DNA of 5,501 nucleotides from Lentimicrobiaceae bacterium (lineage in GTDB: Bacteria > Bacteroidota > Bacteroidia > Bacteroidales > WCHB1-69). The translations under genes and the position numbers were made by a program. Below are positions 1-5,501 of the stretch, in pieces. The first letter of the stretch is position 1. Every line of letters begins with the position of its first letter. The notes beneath the pieces are model-generated. The model had not been told where the DNA came from. It made no database searches and saw nothing but the letters and a program-made list of their open reading frames with translations. The stretch spans positions 1 to 5,501 of the forward strand of contig WQSU01000176.1 in the NCBI GenBank assembly GCA_009787675.1. The letters are read 5' to 3'.

Positions 1-549
1 GCGATGATGACTTCCATTTCTATTGTTCGCGAAAAAGAGATGGGAACGATGGAAATATTGTTAGTGTCGCCTCTAAAACCAATTTATATCATTTTGGCGA
101 AAATTACGCCCTATTTTGCACTGTCAATTATCAATCTTACAACCATTTTGCTATTATCTGTGTTTGTACTTGGCGTGCCCATAATGGGAAACCTATTTCT
201 GCTGATTTTACTTTCGCTGCTCTTTATATTGGTTGGATTATCGCTTGGATTAATGGTTTCCAACATGGTGAAAACGCAAGTTGCCGCCATGCTCATTTCG
301 GCGGTAGTGATGATGATGCCCATAATGTTGCTTTCGGGCATGATGTTTCCTGTGGAAAGTATGCCGAAAATTCTACAGTGGATTTCGGTGATTCCGCCCA
401 ACCGCTGGTATGTGGAAGGCGTGGTAAAACTCATGATCATGGGCGCCGATGCAAAATATGTGGTCAAAGAGTTTGCTATTTTGGGCTTTATGGCAATTGT
501 TTTGTTGACGGTGAGTTTGAAGAAGTTTAGTGTTAGAATTAACAATTAA
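1..549 (+). CDS. ABC-2 type transporter permease, 3' part (5' end outside window)
   Basis: This is the C-terminal part (182 residues visible) of an inner-membrane permease subunit of an ABC-2 type exporter. The frame is open from the first base, so the ATG at 4 is only an internal Met. The visible part opens with the cytoplasmic motif E-K-E-M-G-T-M-E (residues 11-18) followed by V-S-P, typical of the family. Four hydrophobic segments follow, at about 38-58, 63-87, 94-113 and 157-173. Between the last two lies the signature L-S-G-M-M-F-P-V-E-S-M-P (111-122), followed by Q-W and a Pro-Pro pair. The same two motifs recur in the next gene, so the two are paralogues and probably pair in one transporter. 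Such permeases usually act with an ATPase and an HlyD-type adaptor encoded upstream, which is inference here. The substrate is unknown. The last codons and the stop lie in the AT-rich stretch attaacaattaata. Confidence 0.9.
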   Translation, partial: AMMTSISIVREKEMGTMEILLVSPLKPIYIILAKITPYFALSIINLTTILLLSVFVLGVPIMGNLFLLILLSLLFILVGLSLGLMVSNMVKTQVAAMLISAVVMMMPIMLLSGMMFPVESMPKILQWISVIPPNRWYVEGVVKLMIMGADAKYVVKEFAILGFMAIVLLTVSLKKFSVRINN

Positions 550-554
550 TAACC

Positions 555-1664
555 ATGCTAAAATACCTGTTAGAAAAAGAATTTAAACAAATTTTCAGGA
601 ATGCTTTTATTCCGAAATTGATATTGGCAATGCCTGTAATGATGATGTTGGTGTTGCCTTGGGCTGCCAATCAAGAAATAAAGAATGTAAAGCTAAGCGT
701 TGTGGACAACAACCACAGTGCTGTTTCAGAACGATTGATTAACAAGATTGGAGCTTCGGGTTATTTTCTTTTGAGTGATGTTTCTACGTCTTATAACGAG
801 GCTATGCAAAGTGTTGATGCAGGCAAAGCAGATGTTATTCTTGAAATTCCGCAAGAGTTTGAGAAAGATTTATATAGATCAAGTATGGCGCATGTAATGA
901 TTTCTGCGAATGCTGTTAATGGTATGAAAGGCGGTTTGGGAAGTGCGTATCTGTCAGATATCATCAATGATTTTGCGCGAGAATTGTCAGTTGACAATGG
1001 AACATTGACGATGAAGAATTCTCAATTGTCAATTATCAATTCTCAATTTAGATTTAATCCAACATTAGACTACAAAGTATTTATGATTCCTGCGCTGTTT
1101 GTGATGTTGCTCACCTTGTTAACAGGATTCTTACCTGCACTGAATATTGTAGGCGAGAAAGAGTTGGGCACAACCGAACAGCTTAACGTAACTCCCATGA
1201 ACAAAGGTGTTTTCATTCTTGCCAAACTCATTCCCTATTGGATTATTGGTATTGTAATTTTAACTGTATGTATGGGACTTGCCACACTGATTTACGGACT
1301 GTTTCCAGCAGGCGCTCTTGCCACCATTTACCTCTATGCTGTTGTTTACATTCTTGTAGTATCGGGAATGGGCATAGTAATTTCCAACTATTCCGACACC
1401 ATGCAGCAAGCGATGTTCGTGATGTTCTTTTTTATGTTAATAATCATTCTGTTAAGTGGATTATTTACCCCCGTAAGCAGTATGCCCAAGTGGGCGCAGT
1501 GGGTTACCACCTTCAATCCATTGAAATATTTTATGGAAGTGATGCGCGCCGTTTATCTCAAAGGCAGCAGTATGAGAGAGTTATTGCCGCAATTTTTCGC
1601 CCTATGCGGTTTTGCTGTTGTATTTAACGCTTGGGCGGTAATGAGCTATAAAAAAAGTAGATAG
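555..1664 (+). CDS. ABC-2 type transporter permease (YhhJ/YbhR-like), complete
   Basis: A 369-residue inner-membrane permease of the ABC2_membrane_3 type, a normal length for the family. The ATG lies five bases after the stop of the previous permease, so the two are almost certainly cotranscribed and translationally close. The predicted layout is an N-terminal membrane segment at about 19-38, a large extracytoplasmic domain at about 40-170, and five further hydrophobic segments at about 176-199, 222-248, 254-277, 285-301 and 345-364. The cytoplasmic motif E-K-E-L-G-T-T-E (201-208) and the signature L-S-G-L-F-T-P-V-S-S-M-P (300-311) match those of the upstream paralogue. One oddity is that residues about 154-165, at the end of the extracytoplasmic domain, are encoded by a heptamer tandem repeat of intergenic type. 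The reading frame is kept. It probably exports a drug, lipid or other small molecule, but nothing in the sequence shows which. Confidence 0.92.
   Translation: MLKYLLEKEFKQIFRNAFIPKLILAMPVMMMLVLPWAANQEIKNVKLSVVDNNHSAVSERLINKIGASGYFLLSDVSTSYNEAMQSVDAGKADVILEIPQEFEKDLYRSSMAHVMISANAVNGMKGGLGSAYLSDIINDFARELSVDNGTLTMKNSQLSIINSQFRFNPTLDYKVFMIPALFVMLLTLLTGFLPALNIVGEKELGTTEQLNVTPMNKGVFILAKLIPYWIIGIVILTVCMGLATLIYGLFPAGALATIYLYAVVYILVVSGMGIVISNYSDTMQQAMFVMFFFMLIIILLSGLFTPVSSMPKWAQWVTTFNPLKYFMEVMRAVYLKGSSMRELLPQFFALCGFAVVFNAWAVMSYKKSR
984..997. repeat. Short inverted repeat beside the in-gene heptamer array
   Basis: TTGTCA and its complement TGACAA are separated by two bases. In addition, 991-998 (ttgacaat) is the exact complement of 1025-1032 (attgtcaa) inside the heptamer array, so this stretch and the array could pair as a stem with a 26-base loop. 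The same words recur in both places, which suggests that the whole 984-1048 stretch comes from one repeat-derived insertion. Confidence 0.55.
1021..1048. repeat. Four tandem NTCAATT heptamers inside a permease gene
   Basis: Four consecutive 7-bp units (ctcaatt, gtcaatt, atcaatt, ctcaatt) differ only in the first base. A degenerate fifth unit (aagaatt) lies at 1014-1020. The array is read in frame and gives a 7-residue peptide periodicity, N-S-Q-L-S-I-I followed by N-S-Q-F, at residues 155-165 of the second permease. AT-rich heptamer arrays of this kind are, from general experience, usually intergenic in Bacteroidota, so their presence within a coding sequence is unusual. Confidence 0.8.
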
Positions 1665-1708
1665 TTTTAGTCTCTCCTACGATATGGGTCAATTTTCGGT
1701 CTCTAATT

Positions 1709-3145
1709 CTACCCCACACTCCCCTCCAAACTCACCTCCAACAATTTCTGCGCCTCAGCAGCAAATTCCATCGGTAATTTGTTTAGCACATCTTTGGCAT
1801 AACCATTAACAATCAGGCTGATGGCAGTTTCTTTGTTTATGCCGCGTTGTTGGCAGTAGAAAAGTTGGTCATCAGAGATTTTTGAGGTTGTGGCTTCGTG
1901 CTCCAGTACGGCGCTTTTGTTATAGCAATCGATGTGGGGCCAAGTGTGTGCACCGCATTTATCTCCCATGAGTAACGAATCGCACTGTGAGAAATTGCGC
2001 GCATTTTCGGCTTTTTTGGCTACCCGCACCAAACCTCTGTAGCTGTTTTGGCTCTTCCCTGCCGAAATTCCCTTAGAAACAATTAAACTGTGCGTGTTTC
2101 TTCCCAAGTGTATCATTTTTGTGCCGGTGTCTGCTTGCTGAAAATTATTGGTGAGCGCAACGGAGTAAAATTCTCCTACAGAGTGGTCGCCTTGCAACAC
2201 ACAACTTGGGTATTTCCAGGTTACTGCAGAGCCTGTTTCTACTTGTGTCCATGATATTTTAGAGTTTGCACCTTTGCAGATGCCGCGCTTGGTGACGAAG
2301 TTATAGATGCCGCCATTGCCGTTTTTGTCGCCTGGATACCAATTTTGCACGGTAGAATATTTAACTTCAGCATCTTTAAGCGCCACGATTTCTACAACTG
2401 CTGCATGTAGTTGATTTTCATCTCGTTGCGGAGCAGTACAACCTTCCATGTAGCTTACATACGCGCCCTCATCGGCAATGAGCAAGGTACGTTCAAACTG
2501 TCCTGTTCCGGAAGCGTTTATCCTGAAGTAAGTAGAAAGTTCCATAGGACAGCGCACCCCTTTGGGGATGTAGCAGAACGATCCTTCGCTGAAAACTGCA
2601 GAGTTGAGTGCGGAAAAGAAGTTATCGCCAACAGGTACAACGCTTCCCAAGTATTCTTTTACCAACTCAGGACATTTATGCACAGCTTCCCCAAAAGAAC
2701 AAAAAATGATTCCCTCTTTCTCCAATTGCTCTGAAAATGTAGTTTTCACGGAGATAGAATCAATCACTGCATCCACAGCAACCTCTGAAAGACGCTGTTC
2801 ATCTAAAGAGATTCCCAACTTGTTAAAAGTGTCAACCAGGTTTTCATTGATTTCTCCTTTTTTAGCATCCACATTTTTCTTTTTTGGAATAGCAAGGTAC
2901 GTAATATCTTGATAATTGGGGTTTTGATATGTAAGGTGCGCCCATTCTGGTTCTGACATCGTTCGCCATTTGGCGAATGCTTTTAGGCGAAACTCCAGCA
3001 ACCATTCCGGTTCGTTTTTGCGTTCAGAAATTAATCGTATAATATCTTCATTCAATCCTTTAGGAAATTCTTCCACATCAATATTAGAAACAAAACCATA
3101 TTGATATTCAGTGTCAGTGATTTGAGAGATGATGTTTTTAGCCAT
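1709..3145 (-). CDS. sufB: Fe-S cluster assembly scaffold protein SufB
   Basis: SufB is a core subunit of the cytoplasmic SufBC2D scaffold, which builds [Fe-S] clusters with sulfur from SufS/SufE and ATP hydrolysis by SufC. The product is 478 residues, close to the family's usual 465-495. Key features are visible: Y-M-E-G-C-T-A-P with C236 (counterpart of E. coli Cys254), N-F-S-Q-C-D-S with C388 (counterpart of Cys405), and E-H-E at 415-417 (counterpart of 432-434). The C-terminus ends in the typical S-L-E-G-S-V-G, so the protein looks intact and functional. I chose the ATG at 3145. An in-frame TTG seven codons upstream overlaps the -7 promoter box and cannot lie within the transcript from that promoter. 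The gene is convergent with the permeases, and no sufC or sufD follows, which is unlike the common sufBCDS order. E. coli residue numbers are from memory. Confidence 0.97.
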   Translation of the reverse strand: MAKNIISQITDTEYQYGFVSNIDVEEFPKGLNEDIIRLISERKNEPEWLLEFRLKAFAKWRTMSEPEWAHLTYQNPNYQDITYLAIPKKKNVDAKKGEINENLVDTFNKLGISLDEQRLSEVAVDAVIDSISVKTTFSEQLEKEGIIFCSFGEAVHKCPELVKEYLGSVVPVGDNFFSALNSAVFSEGSFCYIPKGVRCPMELSTYFRINASGTGQFERTLLIADEGAYVSYMEGCTAPQRDENQLHAAVVEIVALKDAEVKYSTVQNWYPGDKNGNGGIYNFVTKRGICKGANSKISWTQVETGSAVTWKYPSCVLQGDHSVGEFYSVALTNNFQQADTGTKMIHLGRNTHSLIVSKGISAGKSQNSYRGLVRVAKKAENARNFSQCDSLLMGDKCGAHTWPHIDCYNKSAVLEHEATTSKISDDQLFYCQQRGINKETAISLIVNGYAKDVLNKLPMEFAAEAQKLLEVSLEGSVG

Positions 3146-3163
3146 TGTATTTAAAAAGAAGCG

Positions 3164-3171
3164 CAAATATA
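3164..3171 (-). promoter_or_regulatory. Bacteroidota -7 promoter element for sufB
   Basis: The - strand reads TATATTTG, an exact match to the Bacteroidota primary sigma -7 consensus TAnnTTTG. It ends 18 bases before the sufB ATG, implying a very short leader. I see no convincing TTG-type -33 element at the expected distance. No Shine-Dalgarno sequence precedes the ATG; the leader is AT-rich, as is usual in this phylum. Confidence 0.6.
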
Positions 3172-3222
3172 GAAGAAAAAACGGAATGTTTTTAATCCGT
3201 TAGTTTCATATTTAGGAAAAAA

Positions 3223-3677
3223 TTAAAAAGCATATTGTTCATAAATCAAATTAGCGTATCCCACCGCTACAATTTCTATGGGAAAATCATAGTTGCTTTT
3301 ATCAGGATGCATAGTCAACTATGAAGCGATGGAATTATAATACTCTGTATCGCTGCCTCCGAAGTTTTTCTTCCAAATAAGTTTACCTGAATGGTCAAAC
3401 ATCACAATAATGGCATCGGTGCTGCCTTTTCCAGTAGTTTGGTCCCAATCGCCTGAAATAAATTTATCGGAACCACCAACTGCAAGAATGCCGTCCAACG
3501 TTTCGCAGACGCCATAAAAGCAATTCCAACCGCTGTTACAGAAGTAAATTGGTCATTCTTCTCTCCCCCTAAGTTATTCTTCCATGTCCCCTCAGCAGTT
3601 TGCGCAAAAGTGATTTCAAAAGAAATTGAAAGGAAAATAGATACTATAGGTGCAAATTGTAGGATTTTGTTTTTCAT
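3223..3677 (-). pseudogene. Broken gene for a secreted W-K-x-N-x-G-G repeat protein
   Basis: The ATG at 3677 starts a clear signal peptide: a Lys-containing N-terminus, a hydrophobic core, and likely cleavage after T-F-A at residue 25. A repeat unit beginning W-K-N-N-L-G-G at residue 32 follows. The frame then breaks at a run of four T residues (3516-3519 on the + strand). Continuing in the -1 frame gives family-like sequence (D-G-I-L-A-V-G-G) and a second unit, W-K-K-N-F-G-G, 70 residues after the first. A TAG at 3319-3321 interrupts this unit. The same frame continues for 31 codons with I-V-A-V-G-Y at nearly the right place in the repeat, and ends at TAA 3223-3225. The unshifted frame instead gives an unrelated tail and stops at 3402. 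One lost T plus one nonsense codon explains the pattern. Related secreted proteins with many such units occur in Bacteroidota; this one is short and ends in mid-unit. Its function is unknown. Confidence 0.75.
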
Positions 3678-3696
3678 CTGAATAAAATTAAGGGTG

Positions 3697-3704
3697 CAAA
3701 CATA
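3697..3704 (-). promoter_or_regulatory. Bacteroidota -7 promoter element for the broken repeat-protein gene
   Basis: The - strand reads TATGTTTG, an exact match to TAnnTTTG. It ends 19 bases before the ATG at 3677, almost the same spacing as at sufB. No clear -33 element is visible. The promoter appears intact although the gene behind it is broken. Confidence 0.55.
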
Positions 3705-3771
3705 GTTTTATTTGGGGTATAGGAGAAATGTGTGGCTAATTTTGCCTGTCTCAATTTTCTTCGAGGCGATA

Positions 3772-4989
3772 TTAGGGGTTTTCATTGTTGAGCGTTTGGA
3801 GGATAATTCGGTTTGCCATCGTCTGTCCTAATTCAAATGCTGCCTGATATTTATCTGCAAAAACAGCCTGTTTGTTTTCAACGGGCGTGCCCACTATTTC
3901 CCAATTCATGGTTTGCGCAAAGGCGGTTAGTTGTTTTACGGCTGCGCCTGCCCATGTGAACGAGCCGTAGCAAGCGTATAGGCGGTTTTTAATGCCGCGA
4001 TGCTCAATGGCGCAGAGTAACTTTTCAATCAAAGGATACACGCCACCCATGTAGGTTGGGCTACCCATCACAAGTGCACCAAATTTGAAGATGTCGGACA
4101 AAATGAATGAAGTGTCAGTTTGCGAAACATCGTGAATTACAACGTTTTTCACACCGCCGGCAACAATACCTTCGGCAACCGCTTCGGTGAGTTGGCGGGT
4201 ATGTCCGTACATGGAGCCGTATGCAATTACAACGCCTTCTTCTTCAGGCTCGTAGCGGCTCCATTTGTTGTATAAGCCCACCACTTTCGAGAGTTCTTGT
4301 TGCCAAACCGGTCCGTGTGTCGAGCATATGGTTTTAATATCCAATGTGGAGAGTTTTTTCAATGCATTTTGGGTTGGCACACCAAATTTTCCAACTATGC
4401 AGGCGTAGTAACGTCGCATCTCATCCCAATATTTGTCGGTATTGAGGTGAACATCCAGATAGTCGCCGTTGTTTGTACCGAACGTACCGAATGCGTCGGC
4501 AGAGAAGAGTATCTTGTCGTTGCCTTCGTAAGCCACCATCACCTCGGGCCAGTGTACCATAGGCGCCATGTAAAATGTTAAACTCCTTTCTCCCAGCACT
4601 AAACTGTCGCCCTCCTTCACTTCAAACAGTTGCGTATCGATGCCGAAATAACCCTTCAACATATCGAACGTCTTAGCATTTCCAACAATTTGAATATTGG
4701 GATATTTCTGTTTTACCAATCCTATACAGCCACCATGATCAGGTTCTATGTGATTTACAATCAGATAATCTATAGCTCTGTTTTTTAAAATAGCATCAAT
4801 TTTAGCAAAAAAAACATCTGCGCAAGAGAGCTCAACCGTGTCAATAAGCGCTACTTTTTCATCAATAATTAAATAAGAATTATAAGCCACCCCTTGTGGC
4901 AATGGTAAATAATTTTCAAACAGATTCTTATGCCGATCATTCACTCCAACGTGAAATATGTTTTTGGCAATAGGTCTTTTGTTGTACAT
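3772..4989 (-). CDS. fprA: Class A flavodiiron protein (FprA-type O2/NO reductase)
   Basis: A cytoplasmic enzyme of 405 residues, the standard length for class A flavodiiron proteins, which reduce O2 to water or NO to N2O. The N-terminal metallo-beta-lactamase-like domain (about 1-245) carries the full di-iron ligand set: H80, E82, D84 and H85 in H-I-E-P-D-H, H146 in V-H-W-P-E, D165 in S-A-D-A-F-G, and H225 in S-T-H-G-P. The C-terminal flavodoxin domain (about 252-395) has the FMN phosphate loop G-S-M-Y-G-H-T-R (258-265), S-P-T-Y-M-G-G (310-316) and Y-G-S-F-T-W-A-G (341-348). There is no C-terminal rubredoxin or flavin reductase extension, so electrons must come from a separate protein. The likely donor system includes the flavin reductase encoded 102 bases upstream on the same strand. 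The ATG start fits the family N-terminus; it has no Shine-Dalgarno sequence, and a 16-bp tandem repeat lies just upstream. O2 versus NO preference cannot be read from the sequence. Confidence 0.96.
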   Translation of the reverse strand: MYNKRPIAKNIFHVGVNDRHKNLFENYLPLPQGVAYNSYLIIDEKVALIDTVELSCADVFFAKIDAILKNRAIDYLIVNHIEPDHGGCIGLVKQKYPNIQIVGNAKTFDMLKGYFGIDTQLFEVKEGDSLVLGERSLTFYMAPMVHWPEVMVAYEGNDKILFSADAFGTFGTNNGDYLDVHLNTDKYWDEMRRYYACIVGKFGVPTQNALKKLSTLDIKTICSTHGPVWQQELSKVVGLYNKWSRYEPEEEGVVIAYGSMYGHTRQLTEAVAEGIVAGGVKNVVIHDVSQTDTSFILSDIFKFGALVMGSPTYMGGVYPLIEKLLCAIEHRGIKNRLYACYGSFTWAGAAVKQLTAFAQTMNWEIVGTPVENKQAVFADKYQAAFELGQTMANRIILQTLNNENP

Positions 4990-5000
4990 GTGAGGGATAG

Positions 5001-5064
5001 AATTTAAAGATTTAATAATTTAAAGATTTAATAATTTAAAGATTTAATAATTTAAAGATTTAAG
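5001..5064. repeat. Four 16-bp AT-rich tandem repeats between flavin reductase gene and fprA
   Basis: The unit aatttaaagatttaat occurs four times head to tail at 5001, 5017, 5033 and 5049. The first three copies are identical and the fourth differs only in its last base (g for t). Each junction contains TTTAA-TAAT-TTAAA, a weak inverted repeat. Degenerate aaaggtt/ttaaat words continue to about 5080. The array fills most of the 102-base gap between the flavin reductase stop and the fprA ATG, ending 11 bases from that start. No TAnnTTTG box is present in the gap. Confidence 0.95.
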
Positions 5065-5091
5065 GTTAAAGGTTTTAAATGTTTTCTCCTT

Positions 5092-5501
5092 TTACTCCTT
5101 CTTAAACGATGGTGCATTCTTGGGGGTAATTCCCTTTTTTACTTTATGATAATAGGCATAAGTTAAAGGTTCAGCGTCTTCTGTAATGATTTGAGCCTCC
5201 AACACTTCGCCAATGAACAGGATATGGGTGCCCACATCCACTTCATCGGCGAGTTTACACTCAAACCATGCGATGCAATCTTCCAGAACGATAGGAGTTT
5301 GTGTGTGTTTTCCGAAGATAAACTCTTGACATTGCTCAAATTTATTAAAGTTTTTTCCTGAGCGAAACCCAAAAGTGCCCATTGTAGTGGGTTTATAATT
5401 TTGGTTCAAGACAGAAGCGCTAAACGATTTCGATTCACGAATGAGCGAAGTGGTGAAATTCTCTTTATTGCAGGCTACTATAAGTTTTGCTGGGTCCGCT
5501 G
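5092..5501 (-). CDS. Flavin reductase family protein, 3' part (5' end outside window)
   Basis: The frame is open to the right edge; 135 full codons are visible, so the TTG at 5409 is internal. The protein is an FMN-binding flavin reductase-like domain of the kind found in NAD(P)H:flavin oxidoreductases and in the N-terminal half of high-molecular-weight rubredoxin (Hrb). Visible landmarks, counted from the first full codon, are A-D-P-A-K at the start, G-F-R-S-G (43-47), the D-V-G-T-H stretch (88-92) followed by F-I-G-E-V, and T-Y-A-Y-Y-H-K-V-K-K-G (113-123). By comparison with the family, about 30-40 N-terminal residues are missing. The protein ends soon after the domain, so the C-terminal rubredoxin found in Hrb is absent. 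Its position directly upstream of fprA on the same strand suggests that it feeds electrons, directly or via free flavin or a rubredoxin, to the flavodiiron protein. Cotranscription is plausible but not shown. Confidence 0.88.
   Translation of the reverse strand, partial: ADPAKLIVACNKENFTTSLIRESKSFSASVLNQNYKPTTMGTFGFRSGKNFNKFEQCQEFIFGKHTQTPIVLEDCIAWFECKLADEVDVGTHILFIGEVLEAQIITEDAEPLTYAYYHKVKKGITPKNAPSFKKE

Noticed and set aside
1665..1708. Bidirectional terminator between the convergent permease and sufB genes
   Set aside because: I looked for a stem followed by a T-run on either strand and found no convincing hairpin in this short gap.
2411..2912. Open frames on the + strand opposite sufB, and similar ones opposite the permeases and fprA
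   Set aside because: Their products resemble no family I recognise, and they lie wholly opposite well-supported genes, so they are shadow frames.
3146..3166. In-frame TTG at 3166 as an upstream start of sufB
   Set aside because: It overlaps the TATATTTG promoter box and adds seven residues that do not resemble the SufB N-terminus; the ATG at 3145 fits better.
3510..3525. Programmed -1 ribosomal frameshift at the T-run
   Set aside because: The site lacks a full slippery heptamer, no downstream structure is evident, and a nonsense codon follows in the restored frame, so decay or a sequencing error is simpler.
3678..3771. Terminator or small RNA in the gap downstream of fprA
   Set aside because: Apart from the -7 box at 3697-3704 I see no stable hairpin or other recognisable element.
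5337..5344. TAAATTTG on the - strand as a promoter for fprA
   Set aside because: It matches the consensus but lies inside the flavin reductase coding sequence, about 350 bases from fprA, in AT-rich DNA where chance matches are expected.
5407..5409. TTG as the start of the flavin reductase
   Set aside because: The frame is open to the window edge, and the residues upstream match the flavin reductase family, so the gene is simply cut by the window.

Overview
The window is about 40% GC by eye and looks like chromosomal DNA of a Bacteroidota (Bacteroidetes) bacterium, probably one living under low or fluctuating oxygen. This rests on two perfect matches to the Bacteroidota -7 promoter element TAnnTTTG, start codons without Shine-Dalgarno sequences, AT-rich heptamer minisatellites, a secreted protein of the repetitive W-K-x-N-x-G-G type, and protein sequences that resemble Bacteroidota homologues. 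These assignments come from recognition of motifs, not from database searches.

Layout. On the + strand, 1-1664 holds the 3' part of one ABC-2 type membrane permease gene and, five bases later, a complete second one. They are paralogous halves of an export system whose ATPase and periplasmic adaptor genes would lie upstream, outside the window. Everything else is on the - strand. sufB (1709-3145), encoding a core subunit of the SUF Fe-S scaffold, converges on the permeases and has its own promoter. A broken gene for a secreted repeat protein (3223-3677) follows, also with its own promoter. Then comes fprA (3772-4989), a class A flavodiiron protein with all seven di-iron ligands. Last is the 3' part of a flavin reductase gene (5092-5501, running off the right edge).

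How the genes work together. The flavin reductase and the flavodiiron protein lie head to tail and plausibly form an NAD(P)H to flavin to di-iron route that reduces O2 or NO. SufB belongs to the Fe-S assembly system that tolerates oxidative stress, so the - strand half has a loose oxygen-tolerance theme, although the genes are not one operon. The permease pair appears unrelated to it.

The less ordinary features are a heptamer minisatellite captured in frame inside the second permease, a 4 x 16 bp AT-rich tandem repeat just upstream of fprA, a sufB gene with no sufC or sufD after it, and the decayed repeat-protein gene. I do not see a clearly new biological system here.
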